Positions 1 to 11,617 of a stretch of 64,000 bases of DNA are shown here, piece by piece. A program made the position numbers and the translations under genes. Under the pieces are notes generated by a model, which searched no databases, was not told the origin of the DNA, and saw only the letters and a program-made list of their open reading frames with translations. Position 1 is the stretch's first letter. Every line of letters starts with the position of its first letter. The stretch comes from Myrica gale (Eukaryota; Streptophyta; Magnoliopsida; Fagales; Myricaceae), in contig OZ005610.1 in NCBI GenBank assembly GCA_963930655.1, forward strand, positions 8,189,001 to 8,253,000, written 5' to 3'.

Positions 1-181
1 TGATTTCTAATGGACTACCTGAGCAATGTATGAATCCTGCTTTCCATCTCTTTATTACCGTGTCTAGAAAAATGGAAGTCAATTTCACTACTTGTTTGTC
101 CATATATATGGTGATTCATAAATGTAGTTTTTTTACCTGCATTTTGCTTTTCTTCTAATCTTACTCTTTGTTTAATTGCAG

Positions 182-232
182 AGTTTTAATGAAAGTAATC
201 AGCAGAATGATAGTGGTATGCCTATGTCATAA
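182..232 (+). CDS. Terminal exon of an unidentified upstream gene (partial)
   Basis: A pyrimidine-rich tract ending in TTGCAG (to 181) is followed by a 16-codon open frame, SFNESNQQNDSGMPMS, and TAA at 230-232. After the stop the sequence turns AT-rich, with AATAAA-like motifs near 532-540, as expected of a 3' UTR. The peptide is rich in Ser, Asn and Gln and I cannot assign a family. The frame does not join the amylase exon at 1421, so I read it as the end of a separate + strand gene that starts before the window. The call rests only on the acceptor, the short frame and the UTR-like tail. Confidence 0.4.
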   Translation, partial: SFNESNQQNDSGMPMS

Positions 233-1420
233 GCCCCTGGAAATGCATTTTCTTCTTTAACATCTTCCTTGTGAGAACATTGGTTGGATTAAAATGTAAC
301 GAATCATGTCAATCTCACAAACAATGTTTACTTCTTATGAATGTAATTAAGTACCTCATGACACCAACACTGTGTAAACTGTACCTCTGAAGTGACAGTG
401 TAGGCTTCGTATCTGGACTGTTCACATGATATGTCTGCATATTCATCCAGGACATAATCATAATGCGTAAATTAAAAATTTTGATAGACCAGGAGTGCTT
501 TTTTGCGTTTTATTCTACACAGACTCAATTTTAAATAAATAAAAAAACAAAGGAAAGCAGAGGAGCATATATTTGACTTGAACTATCTGTTCAAAAAATG
601 TCAACTATAGTTTTCAAATCGTGGATGAAACAAGAGATAGTTAAATGAGGGGCTTCATTGATCCGTGTTTCTCTGATTTGTATTGATGGGGGCCAGTAAA
701 ACATGAGTCTGAATCAAATGCAAGTTTTTGGGGAGGTTTGTGTGTATAAATTCTGTGTACATGAATTTCTCCTACTCTAATAACATTCCATAGGGCCAAA
801 AATCTTAGTCCCTGGAAAATACACAGTTTCGATTTCGTCTATGAAGTTTTAAATGTTACAATCAAGTCTTCGATCAATTTACAAAATTCCAGTTATGACC
901 AATACAAGTTGATTTGTATGTTAATCTTTCGGGCCACAGTTGATGTGGCTGATGAAAGTCCCCTTAAATATTTGCAAGTTTGCTATCAAACTCATGGAAA
1001 GCTGTGACGGCTCATGTTAACATAGTTTTCATTTATAAATTTATGAATTTCTTTCCTGACATTGCTATGTATATATGTATATATATTTTTTCTTGAGGTT
1101 GAGATTCCTATGTCACTTGGATAATTGCCCATCTAACATGTCGTACCAGTCAAAAATTTAAAACCTTCTGTCACATCCTACAAACTGAAGGACCTAAGTA
1201 CAACTTTTTGAAGTATTGGAAAATGTGATTTGAACTACCTCAAATTTCATTGGAAAATTGGAAATTCATATATTGAAAAGATATTTGCCATTTCTTACTA
1301 TTAGGAGAGATGTAGTCTAAACCTGTAAGATTTGCAGTTACAATAGGAAATGGGGTTTGTGAAGGAAAACATATGGTTCTTTCAATTGCTTCTAAACCGT
1401 GTGTTTGGTTTCATTTGCAG
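233..1420. other. 3' UTR of the upstream gene and 5' region of AMY2
   Basis: AT-rich and without a long open frame. It should hold the AMY2 promoter and a first coding exon of roughly 17 codons, but I could not identify that exon with confidence. One weak candidate is ATGGGGGCCA at 686-695 before a GTAAAA donor, whose phase would join the exon at 1421. Confidence 0.5.
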
Positions 1421-4400
1421 GTGCAGTTTTACGCAATGGAAGAGAAATTCTTTTTCAGGTAAATTGTCAAGGATGTTGTCTCTTAATTTCTTCGTAGTCA
1501 TAAAGCCATAGCTGGAATCATTATTTCCACTTTATATTCTACACATTCTGCAGTCTATAACTGATAAGAAAAATTGAATTTGTCCAACTGGGGATTGTTC
1601 TTTTCTCTAATTAGCTTTTGCAGCTTTGTTCCGAAATATGTAACGCTTGAATTACATTCCTCCATATCTTAGTTTTCACATGCTTTTTAAACCCGCTAAG
1701 AACACTGAAGCGCGTAGATGATGACATGAAAACATGCTTTACAGGCATTTAACTGGGAGTCTCATAACTATGATTGGTGGAGAAATTTGGAAAGGAAAGT
1801 TCCTGATATTGCAAAATCTGGATTTACTTCAGTGTGGTTGCCTCCAGCAACTCATTCCTTCTCTTCTGAAGGTTGGAGACATCAATTCACTAGAGATCTA
1901 CGCTCATATCGCATTTGTTATGCAGATACTTAACTATTTGAGCTGTGTTCTTTGTAATTCTCCTCTCAATTACAGGTTACCTCCCACAGAACCTTTATTC
2001 CCTCAATTCTTCATATGGTTCTGAGCAGCTGTTAAAAACTTTGCTTCAAAAAATGAAGCTATACAAAGTTCGAGCAATGGTCGACATAGTAATCAATCAC
2101 CGTATTGGAACTACCCAAGGTCATGGGGGAAGGTTCAATCGCTATGATGGAATTCCTTTAGCATGGGATGAACATGCTGTGACATCTTGTACCGGTGGAT
2201 TGGTAAGGACCTTTTTTGTAGCTAAATACATCTAATTTCGCGTTGATGGATACCATAATTTTAATACGTCTCCATACCATTATTTTCCAGGGTAATCAAA
2301 GCACTGGGGATAACTTCGATGGGGTTCCAAATATTGATCATAGCCAACAATTTGTTCGAAAAGATATTACAGGGTGGCTCCAATGGCTACGAAATAGTGT
2401 TGGATTTCAGGATTTTCGCTTTGATTTCGCAAGAGGGTAACTATTATCCTACACTTTGAAGACAATTCCGGCTTTTATTGTAGCTAATTTCTACTCACAG
2501 TTTAGGTCTCCTAATTGTTTTTATTTAGTTACTCAGCAAAATATGTGAAAGAATATATTGAAGGAGCAAAGCCAGTATTTTGTGTTGGGGAGTACTGGGA
2601 TTCTTGCAATTACCATGGTCATGGCTTGGACTACAACCAAGGTATACTAGCTCATTCATTATTTGTGGACAAAAAAAAATGAGTGCAGTGTCATTAAAAG
2701 AAAGTAAGCTGGCCTTTGAACTGATTGTCATGTGGGTTGTCTAGAGTTTAAAAACTGTGAAAGGAAAAATAGAATACTAAATAATGAAGCAACTTTTAAG
2801 GTGTCACATACCCAGATGATGCTTGTAGTAACGTATATATGTTTTTCCAGATAGAGATAGTGCTTAGTTTTTGGCTTTTGAGACTGAAATTTTTTACCTA
2901 TAAACTTATCTTGATTTCCACTATTAGCAACATGTTAGATGGCATATCCTCTTAATGCTCTTTATTGACGAATGTAATCTTGCATACACTTGAAGATGTG
3001 CTTGAGATGAAGTCACAATTTCAGTTTCATAATTGGTCATTTAGCATGGGTGCTTCTTATTAAGCTTGTTTTATTCCATGTCAAAAAGCATGCTTATTGG
3101 GCTACGAGGGGTGTTTCTCGTCCTAAATTTTATTCATGGAGTTTTCCTTGGTTAATCGGAGATTATTTGCTAGAGTAATAAATTACCTTTAAGATGTACG
3201 CTGAATACTGGATGTTATTCCGTTAGAACGGCAAAGATTTGCAAGAAAAATACCAATCTCTAACTAGCTTCCTCTAGTGGAAGCATGCAATTGGCTTGCT
3301 TCATTTGCCAGCCAGACTTGTTTAGTTGTTTTCTTCCCACTGTCTAAACGCCCCCCCCCCCCCAAAAAAAGCGGTATCACCATGTTTAAGCAAATGAAAA
3401 TGTTAATTGATTGCTGAGCATGCTGATATACTTCATTATGAATTTATTTACGCTTCTCTAATGTTTCCATTCATTTGCAAACTCTACCTGCAGATAGCCA
3501 TAGACAGCGCATAATCAATTGGATTGATGGCACAGGACAGCTTTCAACTGCATTTGACTTCACAACGAAGGGAATTCTTCAGGTATTCCATCAACATGTT
3601 AGTTTAAGAAATGATTAAGGCATACAACTTTCTGCTATGTTCAGTATGGTGGGTACAAACATGCCGGTGCTTTTTTTTTTTGTGTTTTTAAGCAACTAAT
3701 ATAAGTTAAATCGTATCAAGAACAACATTTTTCATTGAGATTTTTTTTCATTTCCGTTAGAAATTATACGTATTTATTTATGTACTTTGTTACTTCGTTT
3801 TAGGAAGCTGTTAAGGGACAATTCTGGCGTCTCCGTGATCCTCAAGGAAAACCACCTGGTGTTATGGGATGGTGGCCATCAAGAGCTGTCACATTCATTG
3901 ATAACCATGATACAGGCTCAACCCAGGTCCTTAATTATCTTTGCTATTGCTGTAAGAGGGCTGAGATTGTTCCTAGATGATTATAGGAGGTTGTTGCACT
4001 TGCTTCTTGCACTTTTTGAATGCGTGGAAAATATATTTTTGTTGTGAATTGTAGTGTAGAGGGAAGCATTACTAGCGATCTAATGTGCATCTTTCTGTTG
4101 GTATTTGATATCCGTTGTTCTTTTGCTTAGTAGTACATTATTCTAGAGTAAGCAAAAATCGACATGTCACCAACCACTGGAAATAATATTCAGGTGGCCT
4201 TTTGTGCCAAAGGTCAGTATTGAATAACTAGACTGCAGAGTATACACAGGAAGGGTTCAGGTTAGGCCCTAGTCTATAGCTGACTACTAAATGCAGTGAT
4301 TAAGACTTTATCAGGTTGACAGCTGATTTTTTTTAATGCTAAAAAAAATCAAGTTGGTCACCGAGCTAATTCATTGCTTAGATTCTTCCTAGTGACCCAA

Positions 4401-5906
4401 GAGAAAGATTCAGTTAGGTGATGATGATCAATATAGTCCCAAGTGATGCCAGACTTCTGTGATATGTCATTCTTGTGGGCTTCATCAATATAATCTACGG
4501 TTTTCTATTTGTCAAATATTGTGGTCATGTTTATGGTACTAGTTTTACAGTTTTTAGAAATTAATTTTCTGTTTCCCTCATAGAATCTATGGAATCCATT
4601 CAACCTAGCCTTTTGTTCTTGCAGGCTCATTGGCCCTTCACATCAAATCACATTATGGAGGTAAGTAAACTTGTTGTCTACAAGTAATATACCTGCTCAA
4701 GTTTAATTCTTGGATCCCAGAGTTTGTTGCTTGCTAATGTTGAGGTCTAAACAAGCAAAGGAACCTACCCTATCAATTTAATCATCCAAAGCGATACACA
4801 TTTGCTATGATTATCCATGCCACCTGGCTTTTAATCTTCTATTTCGTTCCATGCCAATCCTTTGGTGCATAGATTTTCCTGTTAAATTCCCTGCCCCTTT
4901 GAGCAGGGACTCAACAACTAGGGAACTTGTGGATAGATTCTAAGTAGTTAAAATTCTCAACTGTACCTGAGTCTTCAACTTCATTTTTTTAATTGGCAAA
5001 GATAAGACCCTGGATGGGGTTCATGTATATCTTAGCTTCAAAGCTCCTCAACTAAAACGAGAAAAAAATATAAAAGGAAAAAGGATTTCGTATGCTTGGA
5101 ACTCAACCAGGAATTCAGGATTCAATTTCCTACTATTAGGCCTATACAAGTGCCTCTTATTCTTACAGACGTGACGCTAGTTTTGCAGTTCTTTCACCTT
5201 ATTTTTTTCACTTACATTTGAAATGCCGGACTAGAGCTCCATATGATGTTCAATTCAAAAGCCTTTGCATAAATGCACAACTTATGGCAGAGGAAGGTAA
5301 ACTGGTAGTTTTAGGCTACCCATTCTTCTATATCGATTAACTGGTGAAGTTGAGATTGATTAATGATAGAATGTCTTACTAGGTTTCTGACAATTAGACT
5401 CATTTCTGCCTTCGGATTCAAACTTTAACTGATCCCTCGTCATCAATTTCAGCGAGTCAGATATACCTTTGTTCATATGCGATAAGGCTTGTCTCTAATC
5501 TTGGAACTGGTGGCAATTATTTTCTGCAGGGCTATGCATATATTCTCACACATCCTGGGATGCCGACTGTGTTTTATGACCATTTTTACGATTGGGACAA
5601 TTCCATTCATGACCAAATCGTGAAACTGGTATGTAGGAAACTTATTTTGGCTTATAAAGTCACTCTCCTTGAGTAAAATCTCTCCATAGCTAAGCTTCTG
5701 AAATGTGTCTTCAGATGGCCATTAGAAAGGGTCAGGACATCCACAGCCGATCATCTATTAGAATCATCGAGGCACAGCCAAATCTCTACTCGGCAATCAT
5801 TGGCGAGAAAGTGTGCATGAAGATCGGTGATGGATCATGGTGTCCAAGTGGCAGAGAATGGACACTGGCAACTTGTGGCCATAGATATGCAGTATGGCAG
5901 AAGTAA
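1421..5906 (+). CDS. AMY2: Alpha-amylase, AMY2-like (cytosolic type); first exon not identified
   Basis: Endo-alpha-1,4-glucanase of glycoside hydrolase family 13. Visible exons: 1421-1458, 1745-1871, 1976-2202, 2291-2436, 2529-2641, 3494-3582, 3804-3926, 4625-4660, 5530-5628 and 5715-5906 (stop TAA 5904-5906). All introns are GT-AG and phases agree. The exons encode about 396 residues against about 413 for plant AMY2, so some 17 N-terminal residues are missing. GH13 motifs are present: DIVINH, the nucleophile Asp in [12 protein letters not shown], the acid/base Glu in VGEYWDS, and the transition-state Asp in FIDNHD; the C-terminus ends GHRYAVWQK. No signal or transit peptide is visible in the recovered part. 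AMY2 rather than AMY1 or AMY3 is chosen from recalled similarity (for example [20 protein letters not shown]), which is family knowledge rather than a search. No frameshift or stop is seen. Confidence 0.93.
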
Positions 5907-7021
5907 AGCCTCTATAGCCATTTTATCCCTTCTGCAATGTCTTTAGGTTTGGGTGTCCGGGGCTGGGCATTGGTTTCTCCCTTTAGCCGAACGTTGCATA
6001 AATAGCATATGAATAAAGCCTCCAATCTCCAATTTTGCCATGGGAAACATTTTACTGCTCTGTATCCTAAGACCGGTATTTCATTTTCCTAATGCTTATG
6101 ATATCAAATAAATCGATTCTGAAGCAAAAGCCGTCTGTGAAGACTTCTCAATCAAAAAGCAGCAGCCCCATCAAGGTTTGGTTCGAAAGAGCCCGTGATG
6201 GGATTGAAAGGTCCCATTGGCAAGGCAAAACGGAAAAGAGTCCGTAACCGGCTGCATCCTATTCCTATCCCCTTCGAGAACGGTTTTGACTCTTTTAAGT
6301 ATCAGTCATATAATTATTGTGACGTTGTCAACACATTAATGAATTTTATCAATAACTCAAATTATATTAAATAATATATTAATAAATCACTGATGAAATT
6401 CATTAATGTATTGGCAATATCACAACCTTTGTTAGAATATGTTAGAACGGATGCTTTAGGATCAAAAAATTTTCCCTTCCTAATGCGATGCAGCAAGTTC
6501 TTTTTTTCTTTTGGTAAACAAGATGCAGTGAGGTTTCTCATCAGCTTATCGCTAACCTAAAATATACTGACATTTAACTATCCAATATTGTACCAAGACG
6601 ACAATTTCTAATGGGAGATCACTGTTTTCTTTTTCTTCCTAAATCTGTCTAGTTTGAAGACCAAATTGGTGTCTCGTGATAAGTTATAACCTATTCAGTG
6701 GTTATACTGTTTCAACCGTCGCCAACTTTAAAACTTTTGGGTTGGCTAGTCAGTCTTTCTTTTTCTTTGTACGCCAAAAAAAAAAGTTTGTAAGTCAACT
6801 CAATATAGACTCGCCTTTGTGCAGCTCAGAGGCCATGTTTATTGTTTTTGCATTTTTTGGGGGTGGGGGGAAAGAAGGTTGAGACAGAAAGAGATATTGA
6901 CCTGGTAGCTCCACCTATATATCAGACGGCCTAGAAGATATAGATATTACTTTTCGAGGGGGGGAAGTTGCAGAGTAACTAAAGAGCTCGAATTGAGGTG
7001 AAATGTGGATCTTGAGAAAGG
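5907..7021. other. AMY2 3' region and intergenic DNA
   Basis: Holds the AMY2 3' UTR (AATAAA-like at 6010-6015 and 6106-6112) and AT-rich DNA with one fold-back repeat (6315-6427). No gene recognised. The copia element begins at 7022. Confidence 0.5.
6315..6427. repeat. Fold-back (MITE-like) repeat
   Basis: Two imperfect inverted arms of about 40 bp (6315-6354 and 6387-6427) flank an AT-rich spacer. The arms carry CAACACATTAATGAATT, also found in the arms of the fold-back element at 56613-56869, suggesting a shared family. No target duplication was resolved. Confidence 0.55.
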
Positions 7022-7231
7022 TGAGAAGATTGCAGAATTCACCACACATCTTGCTGTGGTGATTGTTTCCGTTTTATATAATGTGTAACATAATTACAGA
7101 GGTATGAAATACAAAGGAAAGAATCAGAAAAATATGCTACAATCGTGGGTCTGCGCATAGATCATGGGATATGCTGGATTTGTGGAGAAGATCATGGGAT
7201 TGAAGGAGAGGATTCTGGAGAATCCTTAACA
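7022..7231 (-). repeat. 3' LTR of the copia element
   Basis: 210 bp, TG...CA ends on both strands. Identical to the other LTR except G at 7102 (A at 11483). The gag-pol stop codon (7192-7194) lies inside it. Confidence 0.97.
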
Positions 7232-10200
7232 CCCCCCCGCAAACTAAGCGTGGGATTTGAGCAGACGCGCAGTTTGGATCGAAAAAATTCATACAGCGGC
7301 CGAGAGACACTCTTGGTGAAGATATCCGCAATCTGTAAATGAGAGGGGACATACTGAGTGCGAAGAGTGCCGGCGACAACAAGCTCACGAAGAAAATGAT
7401 AGTCGAGGTCGATATGTTTTGCCCGCTTGTGAGAAACAGGATTGGAGCTAAGGAAGATGGTACTTTTGTTGTCACACAGAAGGAGAGGCCGGTGTGGAAG
7501 AGAGACTCGGAGGTCACGAAGGAGATGAGTGAGCCAAAGAACCTCAGCAGCAGCAAGAGCGAGGGCACGGTATTCTGACTCACAACTGGAGCGAGAGACA
7601 GTCGGCTGCTTCTTGGCACTCCAGGAGACAAGGTCATTGCCAAGATAGATGGAGTATCCGGAGGTGGAGCGACGAGTGTCAGGACAACCAGCCCAGTCTG
7701 CATCAGAGTAAGCAAGCAACGCAGGGGAGGTGGAAGGAGTGAAAGTTAGGCCAAAATGGAGAGTCCCTTTGACATAGCGAAGAATACGCTTGACGGCATG
7801 GAAGTGGTCATCAGTTGGGGCATGGAGAAATTGACTGACAGAATTGACCGAGTGAGCAAGATCGGGTCGAGTAATGGTCAAGTATTGTAAGGCACCAACA
7901 AGAGAACGATAGTGCGTAGGGTCTGCAAAGGGAGGGCCTTCGGCAGAGAGGCGCTGAGAGACCACCATGGGAGTGGGCACAGGCTTGCTATCAAGTAATT
8001 GAGCCCTGGCGAGGATATCCCGGGCATATTTGGTTTGACTGAGGAAGAGGCCGTCAGAGGTAGGGGAGACCTCAAGACCAAGGAAATAGCTTAAGGTGCC
8101 CAAATCCTTAGTAGCAAATTCAGAATGCAGCTGCTGAATAAATCGGGTGAGAAGTGGAGTGTCGTTGCCGGTGAGAATAATGTCATCGACATAGAGAAGC
8201 AAATAAATCAGGTGGCCCTGTCTCTTGAAGACAAAAAGAGAAGTATCAGCACGACTGCAGCTAAAACCAAGCCGGAGAAGAAAGGTACTAAACCGTTGGA
8301 ACCATGCTCGAGGAGCTTGCTTTAGGCCATAAAATGCCTTCTTTAACTTGCAAACATGATGGGGGAATCGTGGATCAACATAACCAGGAGGTTGCTCCAT
8401 ATAGACATCCTCACGGAGAATGCCATTAAGAAAAGCATTTTTTACGTCAAGCTGGCGCAGGGGCCATTTGTTGGACACAGCAAGGGAGAGAACAACTCGA
8501 ACAGTGGCAGCTTTGACAACAGGACTGAAGGTGTCAGTGTAATCGAGGCCAGGTAACTGAGTATAGCCTTTGGCAACAAGGCGAGCTTTGAAACGATCAA
8601 TAGAGCCATCAGAGAGGAATTTGGTGCGGAAAACCCATTTGGAGCCCACAATATTGGTATTGGAAGGGCGAGAGACGAGATCCCAAGTGTCATTGTTGCG
8701 GAGAGCAGTGATCTCTTCATCCATTGCTGCGAGCCAAGCTGGATTTTTTGCAGCAGATTTAAATCCTTTTGGCTCAGAGGTAGTAAGCAAAGCATGAAGA
8801 AGGCCCGAGTGCAGAGTGCTAAGATATGCGGGGTGACGGGGCTTGAAGATGCCAGCCTTAGAGCGAGTGGTCATGGGATGAGTGACAATGGGCGCAGGAG
8901 AGGGCACATCAGCAGGAGCATCGGAAGTAATAGGTGCAGCTGGTGATAGAGGGGCACTGGGCACAGAAGGAAGAGCCATGCACGGAGGCAGTGAGGAGTC
9001 CGAGCCAGAAGTTGGGGGAGCCAAAGGGAGACCCTGCAAAGGCTCAATAGAATCATCAGCACAAAAATGACAAGGGTTAAGGTGGGAAGATGTAGTAGCG
9101 GATGATGAAGCCGGGGTTGAGGAACGCGAGAGGACACATGGTTCATAAAAATTAGAGAAGTCTAAGGTTGTAAGGGATTGGGCGTGAGAATCACGAGAAT
9201 AAGGAAAAAATGTTTCATCAAATTGAGCATGCCGAGTTAAATAAATGCGAGAAGTGATTGTGTCTAAGCAGCGGAAACCTTTGTAAGACGAACTATAGCC
9301 AAGGAAAATACAAGGAGTGCTACGAGGAGAAAATTTGTTAGGAGCATAATCACGTAAGCAGGGATAAACTCGGCAACCAAAAGGATGAAAATTTTCGTAG
9401 TTGGGAGACTTACCATGCAGAACCTCAAATGGTGAAATACCGCCAAGAAGAGGCATGGGCAACCGGTTTATGATGTAGGTCGCAGTGCTAAAAGCGTCAA
9501 CCCAAAAACGAGAGGGAACATGAGAGTGAAAGAGGAGGGACAACCCAGTCTCCGTAATATGACGATGTTTGCGTTCGGCCCGACCATTTTGAGACGGAGT
9601 GTATGGACAGGAGATTTGATGATGGATTCCAGAAAGGTGGAGATGAGTCTGGAAGCGATGGCTCATGAATTCAGCACCCCCATCACTCTGAAAAATTTTA
9701 ATCTTGCGAGAGTGTTGATTTTCCACAAATTGTTGAAATTGAAGAAAGAGAGCAAAAAAATCAGATTTCAATTTCATAGGATAGAGCCATGTAAAGCGTG
9801 AATGGTCATCAATGAACAAAAGATAATACGAAAAACCCATATTAGATTTAACAGGAGAGGGTCCCCAAATATCACAGTGAATTAAATCTAAAGCATGAGA
9901 AGATCGATTGTCATTGGTAGGAAAAGGCAAACGATGACTCTTGGCAAGTTGACAAGTATCACAGAGAGAGGGAGTAGGAAGTAAGGAGGTAAGAGAAATC
10001 TGCCCTTTTTTATTCAATAAGGTAATAACAGAATTATTAACATGCCCGAGGCGTGTGTGCCATAATTCATAAGAGGCCCGGAGGGACTTATTTTTTAGGA
10101 CAGAAAGAAATGCTGAGTTGCCACGTTCTAGCACATATAAACCTCCATCTCTTTTACCGGTGGCCACCACTCTTCCTGTTTTGCGGTTCTGTACATGAAA

Positions 10201-11367
10201 GGAATGATCAGTGAATGTAACAGACACAGGAAAATCGGAGGTGAGTTTGCTGATAGAAAGTAAATTTTTAGTGAGGCGGGGAACAACTAAAACGTCAAGG
10301 AGACGAAGATTGGAAGAGGGAGAGAGAGTACCAATATGAGAAATATTGAGGGAGGCTCCATTACCCACTACCACATTATCCTTACCCAAATAGGGCTCTG
10401 CAGTATCAAGTTGGGAGGCATCTGGCGTCATATGGGCAGAGGCACCCGTATCAACGAACCAGTCCGGCTCAGCAGCAGGGGAGACGGAACAAGAATGCCG
10501 GAAGGCTTCGGCAAGTTGAGCTGTTTGAGAGGAGCGGTCATAACGGCTCCTGCAACAATCAGCAGTATGACCTTCTTGTTTGCAGATCTGGCAGCGAGGG
10601 ATGTAGGGACGTCGGTTACGTCCACGACCAGAGTTGCCATGGGGTCCCCGGTTTCGTTTTCCACGAGTGTTTCCACCGCCATGAGAGGGAGCAGAAGAGC
10701 CTTGGGTTGCAGTGAACGCAACAGCCGTGCCATTAGAGGAGGCGAGAGACCGCTGGAAGAGTTCGAAACTCTCAGCTTTGGGCACCAGTTCGCGAAACGT
10801 GGGCAAGGGAGTGAGAGCCATTTGGGCAGTGGAAAACGAAGAGAAATCGGCGCCAAGCCCTCTGAGAAACCAATGGACCAGATCGGCATCATCAACCGGA
10901 CGTCCAATGGCATGAAGCTGGTCACAGATAGATTTGAAGGAACGAGAATAGTCCGAGACAGTGCGGCCTTCCCGTTTCATAAACTGCAGCTCATCTTTGA
11001 GGCGTAGCTCACGAGCCTTAGAGCTGTGACTGAAGACTTGCTCCAAGGTGACCCATACTTCACGGGCGGTGGAGCAACCAACCACGGTAGCCATGGCTTC
11101 CTCAGTCAAGGAAGAGAACAGCAAACTGAGAAGGCGTTGATCTTGAAGTTGCCAAGCAAGAAACTTCGGATTTGGCGTAGAGGAGGACTCTGTAGCAATA
11201 GTGGAAGATGGTGGTGTGAGGGAGCCATCAATGTGACCAATGAGCTCTTGAGACGCAAGGAGAGGGACAAGCTGACTTTTCCAGAGAAGGTAGTTGTGGG
11301 TAGATAGCTTGATGGTGACTAGGTGAATCATGGTGGAGAAGGAAAGAGAAGAAGCGTCGGAGGCCAT
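7192..11367 (-). CDS. Copia gag-pol polyprotein, intact
   Basis: The open frame continues upstream to 11430 inside the 5' LTR. I take the Met at 11367 (MASDASSLSF), just after the primer-binding site, as the start, giving 1,391 residues. Numbering from the longer frame: UBN2-type Gag at about 40-230; zinc knuckle CX2CX4HX4C at 280-293; aspartic protease DTGA at 327-330; integrase HHCC zinc site (H458, H463, C490, C493) and catalytic D520, D583, E619 with D,D-35-E spacing; reverse transcriptase with YVDDIILTG; RNase H with DADWAG and a C-terminal ADIFTK block. No stop or frameshift interrupts it. The many open frames antisense to it are compositional shadows. It lies between AMY2 and the MITE-rich tract and is unrelated to either. 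Confidence 0.95.
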   Translation of the reverse strand: MASDASSLSFSTMIHLVTIKLSTHNYLLWKSQLVPLLASQELIGHIDGSLTPPSSTIATESSSTPNPKFLAWQLQDQRLLSLLFSSLTEEAMATVVGCSTAREVWVTLEQVFSHSSKARELRLKDELQFMKREGRTVSDYSRSFKSICDQLHAIGRPVDDADLVHWFLRGLGADFSSFSTAQMALTPLPTFRELVPKAESFELFQRSLASSNGTAVAFTATQGSSAPSHGGGNTRGKRNRGPHGNSGRGRNRRPYIPRCQICKQEGHTADCCRSRYDRSSQTAQLAEAFRHSCSVSPAAEPDWFVDTGASAHMTPDASQLDTAEPYLGKDNVVVGNGASLNISHIGTLSPSSNLRLLDVLVVPRLTKNLLSISKLTSDFPVSVTFTDHSFHVQNRKTGRVVATGKRDGGLYVLERGNSAFLSVLKNKSLRASYELWHTRLGHVNNSVITLLNKKGQISLTSLLPTPSLCDTCQLAKSHRLPFPTNDNRSSHALDLIHCDIWGPSPVKSNMGFSYYLLFIDDHSRFTWLYPMKLKSDFFALFLQFQQFVENQHSRKIKIFQSDGGAEFMSHRFQTHLHLSGIHHQISCPYTPSQNGRAERKHRHITETGLSLLFHSHVPSRFWVDAFSTATYIINRLPMPLLGGISPFEVLHGKSPNYENFHPFGCRVYPCLRDYAPNKFSPRSTPCIFLGYSSSYKGFRCLDTITSRIYLTRHAQFDETFFPYSRDSHAQSLTTLDFSNFYEPCVLSRSSTPASSSATTSSHLNPCHFCADDSIEPLQGLPLAPPTSGSDSSLPPCMALPSVPSAPLSPAAPITSDAPADVPSPAPIVTHPMTTRSKAGIFKPRHPAYLSTLHSGLLHALLTTSEPKGFKSAAKNPAWLAAMDEEITALRNNDTWDLVSRPSNTNIVGSKWVFRTKFLSDGSIDRFKARLVAKGYTQLPGLDYTDTFSPVVKAATVRVVLSLAVSNKWPLRQLDVKNAFLNGILREDVYMEQPPGYVDPRFPHHVCKLKKAFYGLKQAPRAWFQRFSTFLLRLGFSCSRADTSLFVFKRQGHLIYLLLYVDDIILTGNDTPLLTRFIQQLHSEFATKDLGTLSYFLGLEVSPTSDGLFLSQTKYARDILARAQLLDSKPVPTPMVVSQRLSAEGPPFADPTHYRSLVGALQYLTITRPDLAHSVNSVSQFLHAPTDDHFHAVKRILRYVKGTLHFGLTFTPSTSPALLAYSDADWAGCPDTRRSTSGYSIYLGNDLVSWSAKKQPTVSRSSCESEYRALALAAAEVLWLTHLLRDLRVSLPHRPLLLCDNKSTIFLSSNPVSHKRAKHIDLDYHFLRELVVAGTLRTQYVPSHLQIADIFTKSVSRPLYEFFRSKLRVCSNPTLSLRGGVKDSPESSPSIP
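7232..7242 (-). other. Polypurine tract of the copia element
   Basis: On the minus strand TTGCGGGGGGG ends directly at the 3' LTR boundary, the position expected for the primer of plus-strand DNA synthesis. Confidence 0.8.
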
Positions 11368-11391
11368 TGAGGATCGGTGGAGGTTAATACC

Positions 11392-11402
11392 CTCTGATAC
11401 CA
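11392..11402 (-). other. Primer-binding site (initiator tRNA-Met)
   Basis: On the minus strand TGGTATCAGAG starts directly after the 5' LTR. It is the usual plant copia primer-binding sequence, complementary to the 3' end of initiator tRNA-Met. Confidence 0.88.
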
Positions 11403-11612
11403 TGAGAAGATTGCAGAATTCACCACACATCTTGCTGTGGTGATTGTTTCCGTTTTATATAATGTGTAACATAATTACAGAGATATGAAATACAAAGGAA
11501 AGAATCAGAAAAATATGCTACAATCGTGGGTCTGCGCATAGATCATGGGATATGCTGGATTTGTGGAGAAGATCATGGGATTGAAGGAGAGGATTCTGGA
11601 GAATCCTTAACA
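11403..11612 (-). repeat. 5' LTR of the copia element
   Basis: 210 bp, TG...CA, promoter-side LTR of the minus-strand element. One base differs from the 3' LTR. It is followed by the second AAAGG target duplication at 11613-11617. Confidence 0.97.
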
Positions 11613-11617
11613 AAAGG

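Larger units (their letters stand above)
7022..11612 (-). mobile_element. Complete Ty1/copia LTR retrotransposon
   Basis: A 4,591-bp element on the minus strand bounded by two 210-bp LTRs and a perfect 5-bp target duplication AAAGG (7017-7021 and 11613-11617). Next to the 5' LTR is a primer-binding site complementary to initiator-tRNA-Met; next to the 3' LTR is a polypurine tract. One uninterrupted gag-pol frame has the order Gag, protease, integrase, reverse transcriptase, RNase H, which defines Ty1/copia. The LTRs differ at one base of 210, so the insertion is recent. Short LTRs and total length resemble the Ale/Retrofit lineage, but that is inference. Every part seen is compatible with an autonomous copy. 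Confidence 0.97.

Noticed and set aside
1350-1420. ATG at 1350 as the AMY2 start by reading straight into the 1421 exon
   Set aside because: The open frame from this ATG enters the exon in the wrong phase and does not give the amylase sequence.
10336-11007. 223-residue open frame on the + strand
   Set aside because: It lies entirely antisense to the intact copia gag region and has no recognisable domain; it is a shadow of the GC-rich Gag coding sequence.
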